Source of the DNA: Linyphia triangularis | Taxonomy: Eukaryota > Arthropoda > Arachnida > Araneae > Linyphiidae | Assembly (NCBI GenBank): GCA_963978545.1 | Contig: OZ021721.1 | Location: forward strand, 113,369,280-113,433,279 | Length of the DNA stretch: 64,000 nt | Reading direction: 5' to 3' | Position numbers and translations under genes: made by a program | Notes under the pieces: model-generated | Database searches by the model: none | The model's input: only the letters and a program-made list of their open reading frames with translations | What the model was told of the DNA's origin: nothing | Part shown: positions 1 to 10,200 of the stretch, in pieces | Layout of the letters: every line of letters begins with the position of its first letter | How positions within the stretch are numbered: the stretch's first letter is position 1

Positions 1-600
1 GTAGAATAATAGAATGGTTGTAAAATGGCATTTTAATGATAGCCCCTAAAACTTGATAGCATGCAATAGCTTGATTCGAAGACGGAAAGTAGTTTAATTA
101 ATGCTCCGTAGAATAATAGAATGGTTGTAAAATGGCATTTTAATGATAGCCCCTAAAACTTGATAGCATGCAATAGCTTGATTCGATGACGGAAAGTAGT
201 TTAATTAATACTCTGTAGAATAATAGAATGGTTGTAAAATGGCATTTTAATGATAGCCCCTAAAACTTTATAGCATGCAATAGCTTGATTCGAAGACGGA
301 AAGTAGTTTAATTAATGCTCCGTAGAATAATAGAATGGTTGTAAAATGGCATTTTAATGATAGCCCCTAAAACTTGATAGCATGCAATAGCTTGATTCGA
401 AGACAGAAAGTAGTTTAATTAATACTCTGTAGAATAATAGAATGGTTGTAAAATGGCATTTTAATGATAGGCCCTAAAACTTGATAGCATGCAACAGCTT
501 AATTCGAAGACGGAAAGTAGTTTAATTAATACTCCGTATAGTAATAGAATGGTTGTAAAATGGCATTTTAATGATAGCCCCTAAAACTTGATAGCATGCT
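1..600. repeat. 107-bp satellite array, about 5.6 copies, cut by the window edge
   Basis: Units beginning GTAGAATAATAGAATGG start at 1, 108, 215, 322, 429 and 536, exactly 107 bp apart. Copies differ at only a few positions (for example CTCC versus CTCT before the unit start), so the array is young or homogenised. It breaks off after GATAGCATGC at about 600 and must extend left of the window. No open frame or promoter is visible in it. Confidence 0.97.
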
Positions 601-2691
601 TTGACGAATACATCTGCTAAGTTTCAACTCGCAGCAGTTTTTCCCACCTAAAAGATTCAAAACAAATCGAAGTTCATAAAAAGGGTTTGCGGTTTATAAG
701 TTAAAGATAATATAACATCGGAAACGAATTTATCACCACCAACATCACAGATTTTCTCACCACCAACAGACACAAAGAAAATCAACGTTAATATAAAGGA
801 TTTAATAAAAATCTTATTGGTTTAAAAGATAAGTCGAAAACTTCGAAGAACTTTGTATGAAAATTTAACTAGTCCAAGTCATCTTTGAAGTAATATCTGT
901 AGTTTTGATGAAAAAATTACCTTTTATATCAAATGTAAGATATTATAGTGGTTACAGAATTAAAGTCGTATTAATATTGTAAGTTTTTTCAAAGGAAAAG
1001 CTGCTTCCCAATGCTAAAGTTTACAAACAGAAATAAGATTGAATTAAAAATAAAATTTAAAAGGAAGTGCAACAGATTAACTATGTGTACATTGTACAAT
1101 GCTAAAATAATTCCACGGAAATTTATTGAAAACCTAGATAATGAAATATGCCCTATCTAGTTTTACGAAGATGCTACTTCTCGTAAAACAATATTGTATT
1201 GTTGAGTGTGTTTAAATACTGTCAGCCATTAGATGAAAGAATGCAACTATCTACAATTTTTATCCATAAAAATCAAATTCAGCATTAAATGATTCTTGTA
1301 AGGTTTACGAAACTGTACAGTACAAAGTACACGAAATTCTACGAATAAAGCATTTTATAATTGGTGTGAAGTATCAAGCATATATTTGAGTTGTTAATAA
1401 GGATAAATGAAAAAACATTTAAATTCTTCAATAAATTATCAAAATGGAAAATCAGTGCTACATTCGTATTGAAACATCAATCTAAAATATTATAGGAAAA
1501 GTTTCGCTACAATGATTGGAAAAACAATCGAAAATGAAATATGAAATTGGGATTCTTCAAACTGATGTCTGATGCACATTCCAGAAGTTGTTTAGAATCA
1601 TTAACAGATATTAAATCATCCTATTCGTGAATATAGAAAAGCCTAACCCACTTTCAAAACTATCACTTAAAACTTTAATACAGATTCCAAAAAACAACTA
1701 GATGTTTAATAAAAAAAAAAAAAGGTCAGCCAGAAAAAGATATGAAATCAAAATGTTTGCTGACAAGTGGCCACATTTAATTCATTTGGGGTACTTGTAC
1801 ACAATGAACTGAATTGGGAATATTGGGAAGAACTTCCCATAGGCAATCAGTATACTTGGCAGACTAAAGTTATTTCTAAATAATGACAGGCTAAAGTAAT
1901 TTCTAAATAATCTCATTTCATATGTTTGAACTACTTTGTACCCATTGCACTGAATTGAGATAAATTATATTATTTGAGTTGTATAGAATGAATGTGTAAA
2001 TAAATACCCTAGCATGCCAAGTAATGATAACCTATGAGGTTTCTTATAGTCTGAATTTAGTTCGTTTTATACAAGCAACTCAAAAATACGGTCACTTTGT
2101 AGCGAACATTAGATTTACTAAAATTTTCTGGCTGAACTTTATTTGGCGTTTTTTTTTTAAATACCTAGTTGTTTCTTGGGAGGTATCAATTCTTTTTGTT
2201 GCACTTGTTATGTTTGAGATGAGTAGGGTAAGATCGATGAGTATTTTAGCATGAATAATCATATTGTTGCTCTAAATACAAAATGACGTAAACTAAAACA
2301 GTGTTAGATTCAAGTATGACTCTTTATTTTGAGAGCAACAATAAATATCACGATACAATGTTATAAAGAGATTTAGGTTTACAATAAAAAATTCGGTTCG
2401 TTTCCATTAAGTAAAAATTATCCTTACCACATCAAGAAAGAATGTTTATTCATAATTTAAGATATGTACCAACTAGTTTTAACTTTAATGCAAAACATGC
2501 AAATTCAAACTAAAAATAAGTACTAATAAAAAGCTTAACATGTTAAAAAAATTAATACTTGCTTTGTATACGAAATCGTAGAGGATTATCATCTTTACAT
2601 ACAAATAGATATAAAAAAAAGTAATTTAGAACAACTTTCATCTTAACTTTGAAAAAGAACGTTTGCTATAATTTTGAGAATTACTTTAGCA
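601..2691. other. Unique AT-rich sequence without recognisable gene
   Basis: I see no long open frame, RNA gene or mobile element here. The only local structure is a 27-bp tandem doublet at 1859-1912 (a CTAAAGTTATTTCTAAATAA core, second copy with one change). A 76-codon frame at 2024-2254 has no recognisable motif and AT-rich composition like its surroundings, so I do not call it a gene. Confidence 0.6.
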
Positions 2692-2894
2692 CACTGTTAA
2701 AAATTTTGTTCCACCTTGCACCAAAAATTGGTTCCCATTTAGCTGCCACCAACATTTGGTGTTTAGTTTCACGATTTAATGGTGCAACCTCGGACCGTAA
2801 GCACCATTAAATCGCGAAACTAAGCACCAAATGTTGGTGGCAGCTAAATGGGAACCAATTTTTGGTGCAAGGTGGACAATTTTTTTTAACAGTG
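2692..2894. mobile_element. Foldback MITE, 203 bp, 94-bp arms and 15-bp loop
   Basis: Left arm 2692-2785 and right arm 2801-2894 are inverted copies with about five mismatches, separated by a 15-nt spacer. The ends are CACTGTTAAA and its complement TTTAACAGTG. The structure is that of a nonautonomous foldback/MITE with no coding capacity. The only possible target duplication is CA on each side, too short to assign a superfamily; CMC-type elements start with CACT and make 2-3 bp duplications, so that is one possibility. RNA across it would form a very stable hairpin. The two overlapping open frames here are by-products of the palindrome. Confidence 0.9.
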
Positions 2895-4630
2895 CAGTCT
2901 TCGGTGATGCAGTAATTAAGGAAGAGAATAAACCATTAGAAGATGGTAAAGAAGGTACAATACAGAAGGTACGGGATTCAAAACCAACCAGGTACCTTGA
3001 TGTGTACACATTTATTTTAAAATGAAAGTGGTTTTATAACTCAAAGTAGAAGTGCTTTCAGAGCTTGGATTGACATGCAATTTAATTTAAAATAAGTGAA
3101 TTTGATTTATTTGTAATGAGACTGTTTTAATAGTACAATATAAAATATGTAACTCACATCTTGAAATTGAGCAAAAGAAGAATATCCGAAATTCGTTGAC
3201 CTGTTTAAATCAGAATTTACCCTGGCTAAAATTCCTAAATTACGGGATCATTTCTGGGAGGGAAGTTATAAATCCTCATACACATTCAATCGTACAAGAA
3301 GCACTTCCTCTAATCAAACTGAGAGAAAAAAGAAAAAAAAAACAATGACCAGAATTAATCAAATCGTTTAAACTCCATGCTTAGCTAAAATTCATAACTT
3401 TAAGGATCATTTCCGGGGTACAGACCCTCGTTCACGTTAAATAATACAAAAGGAACTTACTTCCTCTAATCAAGCTGAGAAGAATAAAATAAAAAGGTCA
3501 AAATTCATTAAATAGTTTGACTGTAAGGGTAAAGTTTTGGTCACAACCAAAAGAATCAGGAGAATAAAATTCCGGTGACTTAGGAGATTTTCAAAGAAAT
3601 TTTGTGCCATGTTCCCTTGTTCAATGTTAACAATTATGCCGTTATTTTTCATGTACTCATCCGGGATAATGCGCTAACAAACAAATAAGTGTTCTAGTTA
3701 TAATAAAAGCTAAGTTGTGAGGTGATGAAAAGATCATTTAACGTACTATGCACTTGCTTGTCTGCGGCTTTTACATCGGTCTTGGCGGCAGATTACTACC
3801 GAGTTCCTGTAGGGTTTAAGAAGATAATTTTTTTTTATCGCATTCAACTAACATAATTTCTTTTATTAAATGCTTTCAATAATTTGAATGTTTAAAAATA
3901 ATCAATATGAAACGAATAATATTTGTGTTATTGAAATAACTTTTTTAACAATAGAGCCATACAACACAATGGTTCCTAATCAAATCAAATTTTGTTTAGC
4001 CTTTTTGGTTCTTTTATTGGCTTTAGGCTTTATGCCAGCCATTCCGTTCTTCTGTTATAACTCGAGAACAAAAAAAACTTTTATTCGGCATAAAAATTGC
4101 ATTTTGATGGGTATGAATGTTAAGATATGATATTATTTGACTGCTAATTCCATTTCAATTCCGAACAAAACGAAAAGGGTCCAGGGTTATTTGACCCATC
4201 ATTTGAGGAAAACGTAATCCAATTTTTATTTGATTAAATAGTAGGGCTAAAAAAGTTACATTTGAAACTTATGAGTGAAAGTGGGTGGGGTTCAAAACTA
4301 TGAATACAAAAAACAACTATTATAGACTAACATAACACTTTAAGAATTCCTGTCCGTACTTGCTTAAATTTATCATATAATAATATATTAATTCAGTACT
4401 GAGCTTTTTTAAGATGATTCTTTTTTCTCTTTTTATACAAAACCATTCATTGATAAATCATATACCACCTTAAGGGCTAAGACCACCACTTCTGATGAAT
4501 AGTTTATATACAATTGTACATTGGGGTTTTTTTATTTGAAAATAGGAGAAAAAATATCAGAAATAGTCAAAAATTTATGGTAATTTGTTTTACTATATGC
4601 TAGCACTAAGAAAAATAAATAATAGCAATT
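2895..4630. other. Unique AT-rich sequence with one old duplication
   Basis: A diverged tandem duplication of about 120-160 bp is visible: the stretch near 3205-3328 (GGATCATTTC, then ACTTCCTCTAATCAA) recurs near 3367-3487 with many changes. Nothing else is recognisable; short frames at 3470-3652 and 3888-4130 carry no known motif. Confidence 0.55.
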
Positions 4631-4643
4631 TAAGAATGTTGAG

Positions 4644-4829
4644 TTGATTGGTTGGTTGTTTTCAGATTATCTGGCGCTGTCAGCAACACGAGGGCTATAA
4701 TGCGCCGAAATATTCGTCATTATACAAGCCAACATACATTTACAAACACCCATGCCTAACACGGGACTCGAACCCGCAACCTCGTGGTCTAGAAGCTAGC
4801 ACACTAACCACTATACCGTTTGGTCGGCC
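4644..4829 (-). mobile_element. tRNA-derived SINE (family 1), copy 1
   Basis: Read on the minus strand, it begins GGCCGACCAAACGG, has an A-box-like TAGTGGTTAGTGTG and a perfect B box GGTTCGAGTCC, and then a non-tRNA body ending CCAACCAACC. The 13-bp target duplication TAAGAATGTTGAG is perfect at 4631-4643 and 4830-4842, showing insertion by target-primed reverse transcription. The A and B boxes would be an internal RNA polymerase III promoter. SINEs encode no protein and depend on a partner LINE, which I do not see in this window. Confidence 0.95.
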
Positions 4830-5036
4830 TAAGAATGTTGAGAAAAACTAATGAGTTTTATACCTCTCAGAGCAATTCAGTAAAATATCTAACTCTGATG
4901 AGCTTCCAAATAATGTTTTCTCTAAATAATATTAAATGCTTAGACTCATTAATAAATTAAAAGATAATCCCTTTCTTACTTTGGAAGTTTGTTTTTCGGT
5001 ATAGGAATATTTATTTCAAAATGAATCATTATAATG

Positions 5037-6361
5037 CTTAAAAAATAAACTTCGGACATCTCTTATTGTCCTTCAGTAGAACGCCATTGCACTCATTACC
5101 TATGAACAGGAATTGTCGAACCAAGAAATAGGAATCTAGGCATGGCGAAACTGGGGACGTGGAACTTCGCACAATTTTCAATTACACTATAATACTGACA
5201 TGGATTTGTGTCATTTGCCGCTTTTATATTTTCATAATTCGTTTAGCAAAAAGTAATTAGCCTTAAAAAATAAACTTCGAATATCTCTTATTGTCCTTCA
5301 GTAGAACGCCATTGCACTCACTGCCTATGAACAGGAATTGTCGAACCAAATCTAGGCATGACGAAACTAGGGGTGTGGAACATCGCACAATTTTCAATTA
5401 CACTATAATACTGACATGGATTTGTGTCATTTACCGCTTTTATATTTTCATAATTCGTTTAGCAAAAAGTAATTAGCCTTAAAAAATAAACTTCGAATAT
5501 CTCTTATTGTCCTTCAGTAGAACGCCATTGCACTCACTGCCTATGAACAGGAATTGTCGAACCAAGAGATAGGAATCTAGGCATGACGAAACTAGGGGTG
5601 TGGAACATCGCACAATTTTCAATTACACTATAATACTGACATGGATTTGTGTCATTTACCGCTTTTATATTTTCATAATTCGTTTAGCAAAAAGTAATTA
5701 GCCTTAAAATATAAACTTCGAATATCTCTTATTGTCCTTCAGTAGAACGCCATTGCACTCACTGCCTATGAACAGGAATTGTCGAACCAAGAGATAGGAA
5801 TCTAGGCATGACGAAACTAGGGGTGTGGAACATCGCACAATTTTCAATTACACTATAATACTGACATGGATTTGTGTCATTTACCGCTTTTATATTTTCA
5901 TAATTCGTTTAGCAAAAAGTAATTAGCCTTGAAAAATAAACTTCGAACATCTCTTATTGTCCTTCAGTAGAACGCCATTGCACTCACTGCCTATGAACAG
6001 GAATTGTCGAACCAAGAGATAGGCATGACGAAACTAGGGATGTGGAACATCGCACAATTTTCAATTACACTATAATACTGACATGGATTTGTGTCATTTA
6101 CCGCTTTTATATTTTCATAATTCGTTTAGCAAAAAGTAATTAGCCTTAAAAAATAAACTTCGAACATCTCTTATTGTCCTTCAGTAGAACGCCATTGCAC
6201 TCACTGCCTATGAACAGGAATTGTCGAACCAAGAGATAGGAATCTAGGCATGACGAAACTAGGGGTGTGGAACATCGCACAATTTTCAATTACACTATAA
6301 TACTGACATGGATTTGTGTCATTTTCCGCTTTTATATTTTCATAATTCATTTAGCAAAAAG
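5037..6361. repeat. Satellite array, six copies of a 216-225 bp unit
   Basis: The anchor TAAACTTCG occurs at 5046, 5271, 5487, 5712, 5937 and 6154. Full units are 225 bp; the second and fifth are 8-9 bp shorter because part of the tract around GAGATAGGAATCTAGG is missing. Apart from these indels the copies are nearly identical, except the first, which is the most diverged. The last copy breaks off at GCAAAAAGG near 6361, about 140 bp from the secD fragment. Confidence 0.95.
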
Positions 6362-6500
6362 GCGATATTTGTTGCGATAATTCTTGTACGGGTCTTTAAA
6401 AAAAAAAACTTCACCAAAATGATGATTTTGGCGATATACTTTTCGATAATTCTTATATTATCCCTTCTTATAAGTGAAACTGAGGAGAGAAGAAAAAACA
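6362..6500. other. Short spacer with a 28-bp direct repeat
   Basis: A motif of the form GGCGATAT..CGATAATTCTT occurs twice (about 6361 and 6431), separated by an A-rich tract. It lies between the satellite and the secD fragment. I could not extend the SecD reading frame into it. Confidence 0.45.
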
Positions 6501-6563
6501 ATTGTTGATGATAATCTCTCCCTCTCCATTTGAAATTGATTCGCGTATTGTAGGTACTGTTAA
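6501..6563 (-). pseudogene. secD: Bacterial secD fragment, downstream part
   Basis: This is the continuation of the secD fragment at 7285-7443 on the far side of a MITE. If the MITE and one TTAA are left out, the minus-strand frame runs straight on from DNTVL into TVPTIRESISNGEGEI. That corresponds to the SecD segment normally reading roughly SAPVIREPI..GSGxI, just after the conserved VLDN. The match ends after about 20 codons at an NN pair; the next codons (CFFSP) no longer resemble SecD and a stop follows soon. SecD with SecF forms the membrane complex that assists Sec-dependent protein export in bacteria. Animals have no homologue, so this is transferred DNA and non-functional. The frame continuity is seen; the family is recognised by memory of conserved motifs. 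Confidence 0.8.
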
Positions 6564-7287
6564 GGGGGTATGGTACCGAAATTTCTTCAAAAATCCCAAA
6601 TTATTTTTCTGATTTTAAAAAATAGTTCATACATTCCTGAAGAGAATGATGTTTTTATCTTATTCCTCCTGTGATTAGAACGCCACCAAATTACCTGTGA
6701 TTTAAACATCACTAATGGGCATAACACTTTGAAGCGTCTGCTTAAAGTGCGTTTTTCGAGCACTAGTGTTTTTCACAGATGTTGCATATTCAAATCGATA
6801 TATCTCCAGAACCATTAACAATTGGCTATTCAAATTTTTGGAGCATTTTATTTATATGGTTTTAAATATTTTGTCTTCATAGAATTTTATTTTTTCAATT
6901 CTGTTTTAAAATATAACATTTAGAGTAAAAGATAACATAAAAAAAAAGCAAAAATTTCAATATTTTAACTTTGAGAATTTTTTTAATTTTTTTTAGTTCA
7001 CCTATCAAAATTCTGTGAAGACAAAATTTTCTTTATATAATTATGTATTACAGAAAGCTTTCACTTTGAAAAAAAAAATATTTTTTCTTGACTTATATCA
7101 AAATACGCAAACATCAATTATTACGGATTTTTCTTGGTTTTTAAATTTTTTTTAAATAACAAAACACAATATTTAAAAAAACATTTTCTCAAAGATATTT
7201 AAATAGTAACTCATACATAAAATAAATTTTTGACGTAAAAATGTACATAAATAAAGTTTTTTTATTTTCGGTACCGCACCTCCTTAA
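6560..7287. mobile_element. MITE family M1, copy A, with TTAA target duplication
   Basis: The ends are TTAAGGGGGTATGGTACCGAA at 6560 and the inverted TTTCGGTACCGCACCTCCTTAA at 7287. TTAA flanks both sides and is the duplicated target. The interior is AT-rich with a long imperfect internal inverted repeat (TTTTGTCTTCATAGAATTTT near 6875 and AATTCTGTGAAGACAAAATT near 7010) and no coding frame. TTAA targets are typical of piggyBac and Kolobok DNA transposons; PIF/Harbinger (TWA) is less likely. Copy B is at 39244-39968. The insertion interrupts the secD fragment. Confidence 0.92.
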
Positions 7288-7443
7288 GACTGTGTTATCC
7301 AGAACAATTGCAAAAGGCTTCCCTACATTTTCCTTAGTGATTTTTGCGAATCTTTTATTCTCTTTACTGTCAAATTTAAAATGTACTGTCGGTTTACCTA
7401 AATTGCCGAATCTAACTGATGCGTTAACCAGCGAATCGCGTGT
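7285..7443 (-). pseudogene. secD: Bacterial secD fragment, upstream part (lateral transfer)
   Basis: A 53-codon open stretch on the minus strand contains SLVNASVRFGNLGKPTV and then ITKENVGKPFAIVLDN. The second motif is the hallmark of the SecD periplasmic domain (ITxxNVGKxxAIVLDxxVxSAP). SecD is an inner-membrane partner of the bacterial Sec translocase; full proteins have about 500-600 residues, so only some 73 codons survive here, counting the piece at 6501-6563. A TGA at 7444-7446 closes the frame upstream and similarity starts only just inside it. No membrane segment is retained. The wording of the sequence suggests an alphaproteobacterial, Wolbachia- or Rickettsia-like donor, but I cannot place it exactly. 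The MITE splitting it has a second copy in this window, so contamination is an unlikely explanation. Confidence 0.82.
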
Positions 7444-7446
7444 TCA

Positions 7447-7980
7447 ATGAAAGAAAACTCTGTGTTAAAGGCATTCGTTTTTTAACTTTTTACGCCACTA
7501 AAGCATTTTTACGGGAATTTTGGAGGTGGGGATGTTTAGAACACGCTTAGAGGCATTAATAAAGCGATTTTGAACAAAATCGTTAGGGCCGTTTCTTTGC
7601 AATTACTGAAAAACATGATTTTTTCAATGGCAGCTACCTTATGCGCATGCGCTATTTTGACGAAAACCTTAATGGTAGATCCCTGTGCCTTCACCGACCT
7701 GCACACCAAATTTGAACATCTTAGGTCAATTTGTTCAGGAGTTATGCTGACCACGTACACCCACACAGACATTTTTTCTAGATCACTTTTTTGAAATCAG
7801 GATGTCCCAAAACGTGGAGAAATGCAAAAATATCAACAACAACAAATTTACCGAATACTATATTTTCATTCCAATATGTAAACATATGGATAATTGAAAG
7901 TAAAAAAGATATATATACTTTTTATAAGTACTCAATTTTGAATTTTTATAAATCGAACCCAAGTCTAAATGTATAGAAAA
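7447..7980. repeat. Probable decayed transposon 3' region
   Basis: The tract TTTGAACATCTTAGGTCA, then TTCAGGAGTTATGCTGAC and an ACACCCACACAGAC end, is in the style of 3' untranslated tails of arthropod retroelements. The overlapping frames at 7536-7772 and 7570-7794 are on opposite strands and resemble no protein I know. Classification is inference from style only. Confidence 0.35.
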
Positions 7981-9240
7981 TAAAATCTTAATTTCAAGTT
8001 AAAATATAATCCCATTTATTCCAACTCCAAAACCTTTCAAAACATACACTCAAGACTATTCAAAATATTGCTTAATATTATTAACACTTAAACTATTCAA
8101 ATTATACCCACAATCACCTTGAAAATCAATGTAATTTGAACATAATTATCAAATATTCAATTTCAAAAATAAAAAATTAAATCTTAAGTTTTGAACTTAA
8201 GAATTAAACAGTTACATCGACACGATATATTTTATTATACTTTCGCTAAAGTCTAGATTTTGGTAAATAGTCTAAATTTGGTCTAAATGTATAGGAAAAC
8301 AAAATTATACTTTTAAAGTTAAAATCCAATCCCATATATTTCGACTCCAGAATAATTAAAAAACTGAAGCCATTTTGAAATTCAGAAACGTCCTTGACGT
8401 TTATTTGAAATAAAAATGACAAATTGCTCACTGAGTACAGAAGATCAAATACAATTTCCTTCGCTTTCCTTACATATGAATGAAGGATTGTTTTAATCTT
8501 CAAAGACGTTCTCCTATATTGCTTTATAAAAATTAAATTTTACCAAGACCTCAAGAGAGACTGTTTTAGCCACCTTAAGATATTTGTCTGGAATCTATAC
8601 TAAGTGCATTTTAACTTGAATTGTGTTTAAGATTATAGAAAAAGACACTCGATTATTTGGTGACATTTCACATTGTGTGCTTGGCACTTAGAATGGATTA
8701 TTTAAACTTGATCTGAACTAATTGAACTGTAAGTGTATTAATTTATCAAGAAGTATTTTATTTGTATGAAACTTCAATCCAAAACATTCAGTTTTCTGAA
8801 GTATTGTTGAGTTGAAAAATTTTGCTTTGAAAGGGGTCGCATTAGAACTGTTCTATATAAGAAAGTCACGAAAAATGATAAATATATTTTAAAGTGCTCC
8901 GAAGAAAATTTCTTCAAATGGTTATAGGGGATTTAATCTGAGTTTTACATTAGTTCTTGCTTAAGTTAATCATAATTATTCAAGTGAGATTTTCCTAAGG
9001 TCACTGGTTTACATTTAATGAAGTTGAATTGTTGAAAAAGAAATTAATTATTCACTAAATTCTTTTGTTGAAAAAGCTTATGTACACGACACAAAATGAA
9101 CATGTCCAAGAGAAACTTTAAATTTCCAAAAATATTGCCTAAAGTGTGTTTTAATATGCAGGTTTGATTGCCATTGAAATATTTTTTGAATTCTTTCCCC
9201 TTTGTCTGGTGAACAACTCAAAAAATATAATAAAATCTTT
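7981..9240. other. Unique AT-rich sequence
   Basis: I see nothing beyond AT-rich unique sequence. An 85-codon minus frame at 8246-8503 has no recognisable motif; its composition matches the surrounding noncoding DNA. Confidence 0.55.
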
Positions 9241-9253
9241 CCAGAATTAGACA

Positions 9254-9430
9254 GCCGACCAAACGGTATAGTGGTTAGCGTGCTAGCTTCTAGACCGCGA
9301 GGTTGCGGGTTCGAGTCCCGTGTTAGGCATGGGTGTTTGTAAATGTATGTTGGCTTGTCTAATGACGAATGTTTCGGCGCATTATAGCCCTCGTGTTGCT
9401 GACGGCGCCAGATAATCTGAATACAACCAA
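9254..9430 (+). mobile_element. tRNA-derived SINE (family 1), copy 2
   Basis: It starts GCCGACCAAACGGTATAGTGG. An A-box region lies at TAGTGGTTAGCGTG and a perfect B box GGTTCGAGTCC at 9308-9318; the body continues through GGCGCATTATAGCCC and GGCGCCAGATAATCTG. A perfect 13-bp target duplication CCAGAATTAGACA is at 9241-9253 and 9431-9443. The tRNA-like head does not fold into a convincing acceptor stem, so this is a SINE rather than a tRNA gene. Confidence 0.96.
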
Positions 9431-9443
9431 CCAGAATTAGACA

Positions 9444-10200
9444 AATAAAGTAAGAAATTTGCGACTTTTACGTATTTTAAAACGGAATTTCTACTTTTAG
9501 GCATTACAATAGTGTGTACCTTTAGTAGTAGAATTTACGTAAATGCCTAATCTTACTAATTTAAAATAATTTTTAGAATTATTTCAATTGTTTGTTAATA
9601 AATAACATTATAAAATAATAAAAAACTGTTTTCTTAGTACAAATAAATATAATATTCATTGTACATGTTTTAAACTTAATATGTTAAATCCCTTATAAAA
9701 ACAAATTCGAAAACCTCTTTTATCAAAATACTTTCCACGATTTACCCACTTCATTCAAATGCTTATAATTATTACTCAGTTTTGATAGTATATGAATTAT
9801 TTCGAGAAATTTAAAATTTCTTATCTATTCAATCAGATTCACATTATTGGTATCCCATTATATAAATCCTACATTTTTTTAAAGTACCAGATCCAAAATG
9901 CTGTAAATAATAAAAAAATTAAATTTATTAATTATGTTCTTTGACGTTACTTATTAACGTAAGGGCTCCTAAAGAGCTTTAGAATTGAAATAGAAAGAAA
10001 AGGAATTATATTAGTGATATACACCCCAATGCCCTTCTTGTCTTGGTTTAATCACGTGGTCCTTGTACCCAATCATCGAAACCTTTAGGCCCCGCCTACT
10101 ATTTCATGTCAACTCTTTGTGTGGCATTTATTCGCGAGTATTGAAATGCATCTATATTTAAGTATTTCATGTCTTATATAAAACATGAACCATCTTTTGC
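9444..10200. other. Unique AT-rich sequence
   Basis: This is mostly AT-rich. The stretch 10020-10150 is richer in G and C (GGTTTAATCACGTGG, GGCCCCGCCTAC) and may be a small noncoding element, but no coding frame or RNA gene is apparent. Confidence 0.45.

Noticed and set aside
2776..3025. Two overlapping frames of 77 and 64 codons on opposite strands
   Set aside because: They are mirror readings of the foldback element arm.
6501..7443. Bacterial contamination or assembly chimera as the source of secD
   Set aside because: Only about 220 bp are bacterial, they are pseudogenised, and they are interrupted by a MITE that has another copy in the same window.
9254..9330. tRNA gene
   Set aside because: A and B boxes are present but the acceptor and anticodon stems do not pair properly, and the unit continues into a SINE body with target duplications.
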